The notes under the pieces: model-generated | Seen by the model: only the letters and a program-made list of their open reading frames with translations | Told to the model about the DNA's origin: nothing | The model's database searches: none | Translations under genes and position numbers: made by a program | Source of the DNA: Pyxidicoccus trucidator | GTDB lineage: Bacteria; Myxococcota; Myxococcia; Myxococcales; Myxococcaceae | Assembly: GCF_010894435.1 (NCBI RefSeq) | Contig: NZ_JAAIXZ010000002.1 | Span: 124,001 to 188,000, forward strand | Length of the DNA stretch: 64,000 bases | Reading direction: 5' to 3' | Part shown: positions 38,036 through 47,650 of the stretch, piece by piece | Position numbering within the stretch: position 1 is the stretch's first letter | How the letters are laid out: every line of letters starts with the position of its first letter

Positions 38036-41000
38036 CTAGCGATTCAGCCCCTCACCCACCTTGGTGAGGAGCCTGACAAAGTCCCGCGCGATACGTTCGA
38101 CGGCCGCGGCGTCCACCGCGGCCGAATAGGTCAAATCGAAGGTGAGGCTATCGCCCGGCAACACGGTGACGACAAGGGGATACTCCGTGGATTCGAGCGC
38201 CTTGAGCGTCCTCACCTGCACACCGGTCCCCACCCAGTCACCCTCACGCTCCCCTGGATAGCTCTCGAATACGACGATGTGGTCGAAGAGCTGCTCTCCC
38301 GAGGCACGCCCGGCCCAGGCCTGGATGGAGCTCAGTGGGGTATCCACATGCTCCTGCATCCGGCTCATCCGCTCCTGGACGTCGGAGAAGAACGACGTCA
38401 GGTCGCGGTCGGGAGAGGGCTGCAGGCGCAGGGGCAGCGTGTTGAGGCACAGCCCCACCATCCGCTCGATGTCGGGCACCGCCGGAGGGCGCGCCGACAT
38501 CACCACTCCCAGTACAAGGTCGCTGCGCCGCGTGTATTGGCGTAGCAGCAGGGCCCAGGTGCCCAGCACCACGGAGTGCAGTGTCAGCCGCAGGCGCTCG
38601 GCGGCCGTGCGCAGGGCCGAGGTGTCGCCTGGAGGCAGCGCCAGCTCGAGCGCGCGGTGCGGCCCCCGGGGCGCGCCAGGGGCCAGGCGGACCAGCGGGG
38701 TGGGCGCCGGCATCCCGGCGAGCAGCTCCCGCCAGAACCGCTCCCGGGCCTGGACGTCCCGCCCCTGCAGCCAGCGGACGTACTCGGAGAAGGGCGGCGC
38801 GGGCGGGAGCGCCACGGGCTCGCCGCGCAGGCGCTGGGCGTAGGCGCGGGCCAGCGCCGCGAGGACCTGGGGCAGGCTCCAGCCGTCGAACACGATGTGG
38901 TGGTGGGACCAGACCATCCAGCGCCGCGAGGGCGAGCGCGCCAGCAGGTGGACGCGGGACAGCGAGGGCTCGTCCAGGCGGAAGCCCTCCTTCCGGTCCT
39001 CCCGCAGCAGCGCCTCCAGCGCGTCGCGGGCGGCGGGCTCGTCCAGCCCCGCCAGGTCGCGCCGCTCCCAGCGCAGGGGCACCGAGGCGCGGACGAACTG
39101 GTGGGGCTCGTCGAGCGCCTCCCAGAGGAAGCCGGTGCGGAAGGCCTCGTAGTGTGCGCCCACGGCGTCCCACGCCTCCCGCAGCGCCCGCTCGTCCACG
39201 GGTCCCTCCAGCTCGAAGACGAGCTGGGTGAAGTAGCTGCGCTGCTCGGCGGACACGAGCTGCGAGAGCAGCATGCCGGACTGGAGCGGCGTGAGGGGGT
39301 AGACGGCCACCACGTCGCGCCGGCGCCCCAGGGCGGCCTCCAGCCTTCGCGCGTCGAGCCGCGCCAGCGGGAAGTCCGAGGGCGTGTAGCCGACGGCGTC
39401 CGGCCGCTGCAGCTGGTGGGCGAGGGCCTCCAGCCGCGCGCCGAAGGCCTCCGCCAGCCGGCCCGCCGTCTCCGGGCGGTGCCGGGGGCCGTACTCCCAC
39501 TCCACCCGCAGCACCCCGGCCCGCAGCCAGGCCGACACCTCCAGGGCGTGGGCCCGCGGGTTGGCGGCGGCCACGCTCGGCCCGGGCGCCGCGCCCGCGT
39601 GGGTCAGGCGCCCCCGCTCCGGCCCGCCATCCATCCGTCCCAGGTAGTTGAAGCCGATGGCGGCGGCGTCGCGCGCCGCGAGCGCGGCCACGCGCGCGTC
39701 GCCCTCGCGCAGGTAGCGCAGCAGGCCGAAGCCACGGCCCCGGTCCGGCACCCAGCGCAGCTGCTCCTTCACTGCCCGGAGCACGGCCCCCAGGTCCCCC
39801 GAGGCTCCGGGCGTCAGCAGCACCGGATGCACCGTGGTGAACCAGCCCACCGTCTGGAAGACGTCCAGCCCTTCCAGCGCGTCACGGCCATGCAGCTCGC
39901 GGTCCACCAGAACGCGAGGCATCCCCAGCACCTCGCCCACGGCGAGCGCCACCGCGGCCAGCAGCACCTCGTCCACCTGAAGGCGGTGGGCGCGCGCCCC
40001 CTCCAGCAGCCGCGCCGTCCGCGCGGCATCCAGCTCCACGGCCACCATGGCGGCCGTGCCCTCGGTGTCCGCGGCCTCCGGGAAGTCCAGGGGCAGCAGG
40101 GGCGGCGGGGCCGGCAACACGCGCAGCCAGGCCTCCAGCTCCTCGTCCAGCGCGGAGGCGTTGGCGCGCGCATGGAGCGCCGTCGCCCAGCGGGCATAGC
40201 CCATGGCGGGCAGCGGTAGCAGCAGGGCCTCCCCGCGCTCGAGCTGTTCGCACGCCGCCTCCAGCTCCCCCAGCAGGACGAACCAGGAGGCGTGGTCAAT
40301 CACCAGGTGGTGGGCCACCAGCAGCAGCGCGGGCTCCGGGCCCTCCTCCAGGAGCGCCGCGAGCACCGGCCCCCGCTCCAGGTCCAGCTCCGCCTGGAGC
40401 CCTGCCGCGCGCGCGGTGAAGGCCTCGCGCCGCGCCGCCGGGCCCTCCGCCCCGGCCGGCACCGTCTCCAGGCGCACGCTCGAGGCGGCCCGGGCCTCGG
40501 GCTCGCAGCGCTGCTCCCAGCGGCCATTGCCCAGGGAGCGGAAGCGCAGCCGGAGCCCCTCGTGGCGGGCCGCCAGCGCCTCAAGCGCCGCACGCACCAC
40601 GCCGGGAGCGATGGACGGCGCCAGCGACAGCAGCAGCGCCTGGTTCGCGTGGTGCGGCTGGACGGGGGCGAGCGCGAAGAAGCGGGCCTGCACGGGCGTC
40701 AGCGGCACGTGCGCGTCGCCGTCCCGCGAGGGCGACGCGTGCGCGGGTCCCACCTGCGTGGCCGCCGCCGCGAGCGCGGCCACCGTCGGCGTGGCGAAGA
40801 CCTGCCGGACCTCCAGCTGCAGCCCGCGCGCGCGCGCCCGGGAGAGCATGCGGATGATGGCAATCGAGTCGCCGCCGAGCTGGAAGAAGTCGTCGTGGAT
40901 GCCCACGGCGTCGCGCGACAGCAGCTCCGCCCAGATGGAGGCGAGCAGCTGCTCCGCCTCGGTGCGGGGCCGCGCCGTGCCAGCCGTGGACTCCGACTCC

Positions 41001-44000
41001 GCCGTGACGGCCTGGGCCTGCCGCAGCGCCGCCAGGTCGAGCTTCCCGTTGGCGGTGATGGGCAGCGCGTCCAGCAAGACGAAGGTGCGCGGCACCATGG
41101 CGTCCGGCAGCCGCGTGGCCAGGTGGCCGCGCAGCTCCAGCCGCCACGCCTCCCCCGTGCGCGCGGCCCGGTCCACCGGCACCACGCAGGCGCGCAGCCC
41201 GGGCGCGCCGCCCGGTGCCTGCTCGACCACGATGGCCGCCTGCCGCACCTCCGGGTGCTCGCGCAGCGCCGCCTCCACCTCCGCCGGCTCCACGCGCACG
41301 CCGCGAATCTTCAGCTGTGCGTCCAGGCGGCCGAGGAACTCGAGCGTCCCGTCCGCCAGCCGGCGCACGCGGTCCCCCGTGCGGTACATCCGCGCGCCCG
41401 GCTCCGCGGCGTGAGGGTCCGGCAGGAAGCGCTCGGCGGTGGCCGCCGGCGCACCCAGGTAGCCCCGCGCCAGCGCCAGTCCGCCGCCAATCCACGCCTC
41501 GCCGGGCACGCCGACGCCGACGGGCTCCAGCGCCTCGTCCAGCACGTACAGCCGGGCGTTCGCGATGGGCCGGCCCAGCGGCACCACGCCCGCCGGCGCG
41601 CCCGGGCTGCGGCAGTCCCAGTGGGCCACGCTGATGGCGGCCTCCGTGGGGCCATAGGCATGGTGCAGCTTCGCGGTCGATGCGGCCAGGAAGCGCTGCA
41701 GCAGCTCTGGCGCCAGCCGCTCGCCGCCGCAGATGACCTGGCGCACCGTCAGCGCCCGCGCCGCCTCGGGGGACTCGAGGAACAGGTCCAGCAACGAGGG
41801 CACGAAGTGGATGGTGGTGACGTGCTCGCTGGCGATGAGCTCGGCGATGCGGTCCAGGCTGCGCTGCATCCCGGGCTCGCCGACGACCAGCCGGCCTCCG
41901 GCGACGAGGGGGCCGAACATCTCCCACAGCGCGATGTCGAAGCCGATGGAGGCCAGCTGCAGCAGGGCCTCGCCAGGGCCCACCGGATGTACGCCCAGCG
42001 ACCAGAGCACCCGGTTGGCGATGCCCTGGTGGGTGCCGACGATGCCCTTCGGCTGCCCGGTGGAGCCGGAGGTGAAGAAGACGTAGGCGGCCTGCTCGGG
42101 GAAGAGCTCCACCGCGGGGGCCTCCCCGGCGTCAGCGGCCGCCGTCTCCAGCTCCTCCAGCGTCAGCACCAGGCGCCCCGTGCCGCCCAGCGCGCCGGCG
42201 CTCGCGGCCCGGGTCACCAGCACCCGCGCTCCGCACTCGTCGAGGATGCGCTGGAGGCGCGCGGGCGGCTGCATCGGGTCCAGGGGGACGTAGACGCCCC
42301 CGGCCTGCCAGATGCCGAGGATGGTGGAGGGCAGCTCCAGGTCGCGGTCCAGGTAGAGCGCGACGGGCTGCTCGGCACCGACGCCGTGGCGGCGCAGGGC
42401 CGCGGCCACGCGCGCGGCGTGGCGCCGCACCTGGGCGTAGGTGCGCGCGCCGGCCACCGAGGTGACGGCGGGGGCGTCCGGCGTGCGCCGGGCCTGCGCG
42501 GCGAAGAGGGCCGGCAGGTCCACCGGCTGAGACCAGCGCACCTGCGTGTCGTTGGTGTCCTCCACCACGAAGCGGCGCTCACCGGCGGGCAGCAGGGGCA
42601 GCAACCGCAGGGGCCGCTCCGTCTCCTCGCAGAGGGACTCCAGCAGCCGCTCCAGGCGGGCCGCCAGCCGGTGGGCCGTGGCGCGCTCGAAGAGGTCGGC
42701 GGCGAACTGCAGCTCCAGCGCCGCGCCTTCCGCGAGGACGCGCGCGGACACGGCCAGGTCGAACTTGGCCAGCGGCGGCGCGGCCCGCACCTCTTCGAGC
42801 GCCAGCGGCCCCAGCGAGGCGGGCACGTCCCCCTGCGTCTCCTCCAGGTCGAACATCACCTGGAAGAACGGGTGGACGCCGGGCAGTCGCGGCGGGGCCA
42901 GGTGCTTGACGAGCTGCGGGAAGGTGAGGCCGCGGTGCTCCCAGCCCTCCAGTACCGCGTCCCGCACCAGCGCCAGCACGTCGTTGAAGCAGGCCCCGGG
43001 CGGCAGGCGCACGCGCAGCGGCAGCGCGTCCGCCAGGGGCGCGACGAGCAGGCGGGTGCCGGCGTCATCCCGTCCAAGGACTGGCACGCCGACGACGAGG
43101 TCCTGCTCCCCGGTGTGGCGCGCGAGCCAGACCTCCAGCGCGGCCACCAGGGTGGTGAAGAGCGTCGTCCCGCGCTGCCGGCCGAGCGCCCTCAGCGCCG
43201 CCACCCGCCGCGCGGGCAGGTGGAGGGTGACGTCCGTCCGCGCGCGCGCTTCGCGGCGGCCGGCCGGGGCGCGGTCCGCTGGAAGCGGGCCCACGGGCGG
43301 CACCGCCTCCAGCCGCTGCTTCCAGAACGCGAGCGTGCGCGCCTCCGGCGGGCGGCTGCGCTCTTGGAAGGCCCGCTCCAGGAAGTCGAAAGACACCGGT
43401 GCGAGCTCCGGGGCGCGCCCCGCGAGGCGGGCCGTGTAGAGCACGTCCAGCTCGCGCAGCAGCAGCCCGACGGACCACCCATCCACCACCAGGTGGTGCA
43501 TCCGCAGCAGCAGCACGTGCTCTTCCGCGTCCAGCCTCAGCAGCTCCACGGCGAACAGCGGCGCGTTCTCGGCGAGCAGGGGCCGCGCGGCGGCTTCCTC
43601 CAGATAGGGCCCCAGGGCGTGCGGCCCCTGCAGCTCCCGCCGCGTCAGCACGGGCGTGAAGTCGGCGTCGAGCACCTGCTCGACGCCGTCCGCGCCGGCC
43701 CGCGGCCTCACGCGCAGCATGGCGTGGCGCCGCACCAGCTCCGCCAGCGCCTGCTCGAGCGCGGGCACTTCCAGCGCGCCCCGCAGCCGCAGGGCGATGG
43801 GAACGTTGTAGAGGCCGGGAGCGAGCTGCTCCTGGAGCCAGATGCCCTCCTGGATGGTGGACAGCGGCGCCGACGTCCTCCGGGGCCCGGCCACGGGGGC
43901 CAGGACTGACGGAGTGGCCCGGGGGCCTGCCTCTTCGAGGAGGCGGGCCAGGCCCTCGACGGTCGGCGTCTGGAACAGCGCGCGCAGCGACACCTCCACG

Positions 44001-47000
44001 CCGTAGCGCGCCTGGATGCGCCAGACGAGCTCCACCGCGCTCAGCGAGTGGCCGCCGGCCTCGAAGAAGTCGTCGTGCACGCCGACTTGCGGCTGCCCCA
44101 GCAGCTCGCCCCACAGTGCGCACAGCTCCGCCTCGAGCGGCGTGCGCGGCGGCTCGAAGCTCGGGCCCGCCACCTGCGCGGCCTGCGAGGAGGGCGGGAG
44201 CGCGCGCCGGTCCGGCTTGCCACTGGACAGCCGGGGGATGCGCTCGACGGGGACGAAGAGGGAGGGCACCAGGTAGTCCGGCAGCCGGTCCCTCAGGTGT
44301 CGCTGGAGCTCCACCACGTCCAGCGACGTCCCGGGCCGCGCGGCGACCCAGGCGACCAGGCGCACCGCGCCGCCCTCCGGCGCTTCCGCCGCGACTACCG
44401 CGTCGGCCACGGAGGGATGCGAGGTCAGCGCGTCCGCCGCCTCGGCGGGCTCGACGCGGAAGCCCCGGACCTTGACCTGCTCATCCAGGCGCCCGAGGAA
44501 CTCCAGCCGGCCATCCTCGCGCCAGCGCACCTTGTCCCCGGTCCGGTACAGCCGCTCGCCGGGGACGCGCGAGAAGGGGTGGGGCACGAAGCGCTCGGCG
44601 GTGAGGGCGCCTCGTCCGAGGTAGCCATCCGCCAGGCATGCCCCGCCCAGGCACAGCTCGCCCGGCATGCCCCAGGGGACGGGCTGCAGCCGCGCGTCCA
44701 GCACCAGGGCTTCCACGTTGGGGAGGGGCACGCCGATGGGGGCCTCGTCGCCCTCGGCCCCGGACAGCTCGCACTGGAGGGCGACGATGGCGGCCTCCGT
44801 CGGGCCGTAGGTGTTGAGCAGCCGCGGCGCGGAGGGGCGTGAGGCGGTCTGGTGCCGCCATGCCGCCACCCGGCCGGGGAGTGCGCGCTCCCCGCCGATG
44901 ACGACCAGGCGCAGCGCGGCCGGCAGCGGCAGGTCCTCCTCCTCGCGCCTCGCCACCAGGTGGTGCCACCACCCGGTGGGCAGGTCCAGCACGGAGATGC
45001 CCAGCGCGTCGCACGCGCGCAGGAAGGCGGGCGCGGAGTCCAGCATCGCCTCGGTCCGCAGCACCAGCGTCGCGCCGGAGGCCAGCGTGGGGAGGATTTC
45101 CTCTACGGCCGCGTCGAACGTCAGCGCCGCGAACTGCAGCACGCGGTCACCGGGCGCCAGCCCGAACAGCTCGCAGGTGGCCGCGAGGTGGTTGAGCAGC
45201 GCGCGGTGCGGCACGACGACGCCCTTGGGCGTGCCGGTGGAGCCGGAGGTGTAGATGACGTAGGCGGGGTGGTGCGGCGTCACCACGTCCGGCGGCGGCG
45301 TCTCCGGCTCTCCGGCGAGCGCATCCACCTCGCCGCCCAGCTCCAGCACCTGCTCTCCCAGCGAGTCGAAGAGGCCGCGCGGCGCTCGCGCCACGACGGC
45401 CGCCGCCGGCCGCGCATCCTCGAGCAGCGCCTGGAGCCGCGCCAGCGGATCCGCCGGATTCATGGGCACCCAGGCCGCTCCGGCCTTGAGGCACCCCAGC
45501 AGGGCGGCCACGTAGGCGGCCGAGCGCTCCATGCACAGGGCGACGCGCATGCCGGGGCGCACGCCCCGCCGCAGCAGCGCGTTCGCGATGCGGTGGGACC
45601 AGGCCTCGAGCTGACGGTAGGAGTACGAGCGCTCCCCGTCCACCAGGGCGATGGCCTCGGGCGTCCGGGCCACCTGCGCGCTGAAGCGGCGGTGCGCGGC
45701 ATCTCCGGTGGCCCGTGGCACCGTGGGCCCACGGCCCGCGGCGCGTGCCTGCTCCAGCCCCGCGGGCGGGGCCAGCGGCAGGGTGTCCACCGGGGCGTCG
45801 GGACGGGCCAGCAGCTCCACCAGCAGGTGCGAGAAGTGCTCGGCCAGGCGTGCGATGAAGGGCGGCGCGAACAGGTCCGCCGCGTACTCGAGCTCCAGCG
45901 CGAGGCCCTCGGCCTGCTCCTCGGCGATGAGCGTGAGGTCGAACGTGGACAGCCCCGTCGGCACGGACAGCGGCTCGCACCGCACCCCGTCCAGGTCGAG
46001 CGGGCCGCGCCACCGCTCCTGGTGGACGAACATCACCTGGAAGAAGGGGGCGCGCTCCAGGCCCTTGCGCCTGCCGAGCCGCTCCACCACCTTGTCGAAG
46101 GGCGCCTCCTGGTGCTCCAGCGCCCCCAGCGCCGCCTCGCGCACCCGCGCGAGCACCGCGTGGAAGCTCAGCGCCGGCTCGAAGCGCGTGCGCACCACCA
46201 CGGTGTTGACGAACAGGCCGGCCACGCCCGCCACCTGCGGTTGGCCGCGGTTGGCCACGGGCGTGCCGACGACGATGTCGTCCTGCTCTGAGTAGCGGCG
46301 CAGCAGCAACTGGAACGCGGCCAGCAGCGTCACGAAGACGCTGGTGCCGCTGCGCTCGGCCAGCGCGCGCACGGCCTGGAGCACCTGTGGCGGCAGGCGC
46401 GCCTCGTGGCGCCCGCCCCGGTGAAGCGCGTCGCGCTGCTGCCGCCGCGCGCCTCCCAGCCAGAGCCCGTCCGGCAGCTCCGCCAGCGTGGACGCCCACC
46501 AGTCGAGGTCAGGGGCCAGCGCGCCCGACTCGCTCCGCTGCCGCTGCCAGGCGGCCCAATCGGCGTACTGGATGGGCAGCGGCGGCAGCGCCGCCTCGGA
46601 ACCCGCGCGCAGCGCCGAGTAGAGCGTGCGCAGCTCGGACCAGAGCACCTCGGTGGACCAGCGGTCCACCACGAGGTGGTGGACCACCAGCGCGAGCACG
46701 TGCTCCCGCGCGCCCAGCCGGAACAGGCTGCCGTGGATGAGCGGCCCGTGCTCCAGCGGCATGGGACGGCGCAGCAGCTCGCGGAGCGAGGTGTCCAGCC
46801 GCGAGGCGTGGTCCGCCTCCGCCCCGTGGGACAGGTCCTCCTCTTCCAGCGGGAAGGGGCCCGGAGGAAGGAAGGCCGCCCGAGCGCGCTCCGCGCCGTC
46901 CTGGAGGCGCAGGCGCAGGCCTTCGTGCCTCGCGAAGAGCCGGTCCAGCGACGCGCGCAGGGCGGCCACGTCGAGCGGCCCCGAGAGGCGGAAGACCACG

Positions 47001-47602
47001 GGCACATGGTGCAGCGCCATGCCGGGGGAGAGCCGCTCCAGGAAGAGCATGCGTTCCTGGGCGGAGGACAGGGGCAGGAGGCCGCCGCGCGGGAGCGCTG
47101 GGATGACGGAGGGCTCGGCGCCCTGGCGCGCCGTGGCGAGGGTGGCGGCGAGCTGCGCCACCGTCGGCTGGGTGAACACGGCCCGGAGCTTCAGCTCCGC
47201 GCCCCAGGTGGCGTGGATGCCGGCCAGCAGGCGAGTGGCCGCGAGCGAGTGGCCTCCGAGCGCGAAGAAGTCGTCCTCGACGCCCACCTCCGGCACGCCG
47301 AGCACCTCGGAGAAGAGCGCCGCCAGCCGTGCCTCCGTGGCATTGCGCGGCCCCAGGTAGGGCGTCTCGAGCAGTCGGGTGGAGCCGGGCCGGGGCAGGG
47401 CGGCGCGGTCCACCTTGCCGCTGGGCAGCAGCGGCAGTCGTTCAAGGAACTCCCACCCGGTGGGCACCATCTGCGACGGCAGGCGCTCGGCCAGGTGGCG
47501 CTGGAGCACGCGCGCCAGCCCCGCCCAGGCGCCCGCCTCGCGCCGGGGGACGACCCACGTCACCAGCCGGGGCTCGCCGCCCGCCTCCTTGTGCACCGCC
47601 AC
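38036..47602 (-). CDS. NRPS A, second part: (A C-subdomain)-PCP-C-A-PCP-C-A-PCP-E-C
   Basis: A 3188-codon frame continuing, in the same phase, the one interrupted by TAG at 47648. It starts inside an adenylation domain: residues 1-70 are the small subdomain (A10 motif PSGKVDR), then PCP (Ser119), C (175-610, HHLVVDRWS), A (640-1135), PCP (Ser1186), C (1240-1670, HHLVVDGWS), A (1690-2190), PCP (Ser2246, GGDS), E (2295-2720, intact HHLVIDHASW) and a C domain of the type that follows epimerisation (VYPLTPLQSGML, HHHIVFDGW). A codes: DAEDVGTIV and DIWHIGAIS (plus Lys), neither assigned. The GTG at 47602 is only the first possible restart and has no good RBS. Its product alone cannot load the starter residue. 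NRPS B begins 21 bases downstream. Confidence 0.9.
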   Translation of the reverse strand: MAVHKEAGGEPRLVTWVVPRREAGAWAGLARVLQRHLAERLPSQMVPTGWEFLERLPLLPSGKVDRAALPRPGSTRLLETPYLGPRNATEARLAALFSEVLGVPEVGVEDDFFALGGHSLAATRLLAGIHATWGAELKLRAVFTQPTVAQLAATLATARQGAEPSVIPALPRGGLLPLSSAQERMLFLERLSPGMALHHVPVVFRLSGPLDVAALRASLDRLFARHEGLRLRLQDGAERARAAFLPPGPFPLEEEDLSHGAEADHASRLDTSLRELLRRPMPLEHGPLIHGSLFRLGAREHVLALVVHHLVVDRWSTEVLWSELRTLYSALRAGSEAALPPLPIQYADWAAWQRQRSESGALAPDLDWWASTLAELPDGLWLGGARRQQRDALHRGGRHEARLPPQVLQAVRALAERSGTSVFVTLLAAFQLLLRRYSEQDDIVVGTPVANRGQPQVAGVAGLFVNTVVVRTRFEPALSFHAVLARVREAALGALEHQEAPFDKVVERLGRRKGLERAPFFQVMFVHQERWRGPLDLDGVRCEPLSVPTGLSTFDLTLIAEEQAEGLALELEYAADLFAPPFIARLAEHFSHLLVELLARPDAPVDTLPLAPPAGLEQARAAGRGPTVPRATGDAAHRRFSAQVARTPEAIALVDGERSYSYRQLEAWSHRIANALLRRGVRPGMRVALCMERSAAYVAALLGCLKAGAAWVPMNPADPLARLQALLEDARPAAAVVARAPRGLFDSLGEQVLELGGEVDALAGEPETPPPDVVTPHHPAYVIYTSGSTGTPKGVVVPHRALLNHLAATCELFGLAPGDRVLQFAALTFDAAVEEILPTLASGATLVLRTEAMLDSAPAFLRACDALGISVLDLPTGWWHHLVARREEEDLPLPAALRLVVIGGERALPGRVAAWRHQTASRPSAPRLLNTYGPTEAAIVALQCELSGAEGDEAPIGVPLPNVEALVLDARLQPVPWGMPGELCLGGACLADGYLGRGALTAERFVPHPFSRVPGERLYRTGDKVRWREDGRLEFLGRLDEQVKVRGFRVEPAEAADALTSHPSVADAVVAAEAPEGGAVRLVAWVAARPGTSLDVVELQRHLRDRLPDYLVPSLFVPVERIPRLSSGKPDRRALPPSSQAAQVAGPSFEPPRTPLEAELCALWGELLGQPQVGVHDDFFEAGGHSLSAVELVWRIQARYGVEVSLRALFQTPTVEGLARLLEEAGPRATPSVLAPVAGPRRTSAPLSTIQEGIWLQEQLAPGLYNVPIALRLRGALEVPALEQALAELVRRHAMLRVRPRAGADGVEQVLDADFTPVLTRRELQGPHALGPYLEEAAARPLLAENAPLFAVELLRLDAEEHVLLLRMHHLVVDGWSVGLLLRELDVLYTARLAGRAPELAPVSFDFLERAFQERSRPPEARTLAFWKQRLEAVPPVGPLPADRAPAGRREARARTDVTLHLPARRVAALRALGRQRGTTLFTTLVAALEVWLARHTGEQDLVVGVPVLGRDDAGTRLLVAPLADALPLRVRLPPGACFNDVLALVRDAVLEGWEHRGLTFPQLVKHLAPPRLPGVHPFFQVMFDLEETQGDVPASLGPLALEEVRAAPPLAKFDLAVSARVLAEGAALELQFAADLFERATAHRLAARLERLLESLCEETERPLRLLPLLPAGERRFVVEDTNDTQVRWSQPVDLPALFAAQARRTPDAPAVTSVAGARTYAQVRRHAARVAAALRRHGVGAEQPVALYLDRDLELPSTILGIWQAGGVYVPLDPMQPPARLQRILDECGARVLVTRAASAGALGGTGRLVLTLEELETAAADAGEAPAVELFPEQAAYVFFTSGSTGQPKGIVGTHQGIANRVLWSLGVHPVGPGEALLQLASIGFDIALWEMFGPLVAGGRLVVGEPGMQRSLDRIAELIASEHVTTIHFVPSLLDLFLESPEAARALTVRQVICGGERLAPELLQRFLAASTAKLHHAYGPTEAAISVAHWDCRSPGAPAGVVPLGRPIANARLYVLDEALEPVGVGVPGEAWIGGGLALARGYLGAPAATAERFLPDPHAAEPGARMYRTGDRVRRLADGTLEFLGRLDAQLKIRGVRVEPAEVEAALREHPEVRQAAIVVEQAPGGAPGLRACVVPVDRAARTGEAWRLELRGHLATRLPDAMVPRTFVLLDALPITANGKLDLAALRQAQAVTAESESTAGTARPRTEAEQLLASIWAELLSRDAVGIHDDFFQLGGDSIAIIRMLSRARARGLQLEVRQVFATPTVAALAAAATQVGPAHASPSRDGDAHVPLTPVQARFFALAPVQPHHANQALLLSLAPSIAPGVVRAALEALAARHEGLRLRFRSLGNGRWEQRCEPEARAASSVRLETVPAGAEGPAARREAFTARAAGLQAELDLERGPVLAALLEEGPEPALLLVAHHLVIDHASWFVLLGELEAACEQLERGEALLLPLPAMGYARWATALHARANASALDEELEAWLRVLPAPPPLLPLDFPEAADTEGTAAMVAVELDAARTARLLEGARAHRLQVDEVLLAAVALAVGEVLGMPRVLVDRELHGRDALEGLDVFQTVGWFTTVHPVLLTPGASGDLGAVLRAVKEQLRWVPDRGRGFGLLRYLREGDARVAALAARDAAAIGFNYLGRMDGGPERGRLTHAGAAPGPSVAAANPRAHALEVSAWLRAGVLRVEWEYGPRHRPETAGRLAEAFGARLEALAHQLQRPDAVGYTPSDFPLARLDARRLEAALGRRRDVVAVYPLTPLQSGMLLSQLVSAEQRSYFTQLVFELEGPVDERALREAWDAVGAHYEAFRTGFLWEALDEPHQFVRASVPLRWERRDLAGLDEPAARDALEALLREDRKEGFRLDEPSLSRVHLLARSPSRRWMVWSHHHIVFDGWSLPQVLAALARAYAQRLRGEPVALPPAPPFSEYVRWLQGRDVQARERFWRELLAGMPAPTPLVRLAPGAPRGPHRALELALPPGDTSALRTAAERLRLTLHSVVLGTWALLLRQYTRRSDLVLGVVMSARPPAVPDIERMVGLCLNTLPLRLQPSPDRDLTSFFSDVQERMSRMQEHVDTPLSSIQAWAGRASGEQLFDHIVVFESYPGEREGDWVGTGVQVRTLKALESTEYPLVVTVLPGDSLTFDLTYSAAVDAAAVERIARDFVRLLTKVGEGLNR

Positions 47603-47647
47603 GAGCGCGCGCTGGACGAGCGGGTGGGCCTCCAGCGCGGCCTCGAC

Positions 47648-47650
47648 CTA
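47648..47650 (-). other. In-frame TAG interrupting the loading adenylation domain
   Basis: The minus strand reads GGC-TAG-GTC-GAG at the end of the A8 motif (RIEPG|VEAAL), where RIEPGEVEAAL is expected. Frame, composition and homology continue without a shift on both sides. A single G-to-T change of GAG to TAG explains it: mutation, base-calling error, or read-through. Confidence 0.9.

Noticed and set aside
38036..47602. The second part of NRPS A as an independently evolved subunit
   Set aside because: It begins in the middle of an adenylation domain in the same frame as the upstream part, with no RBS at the GTG, so it is a split gene rather than a natural subunit boundary.
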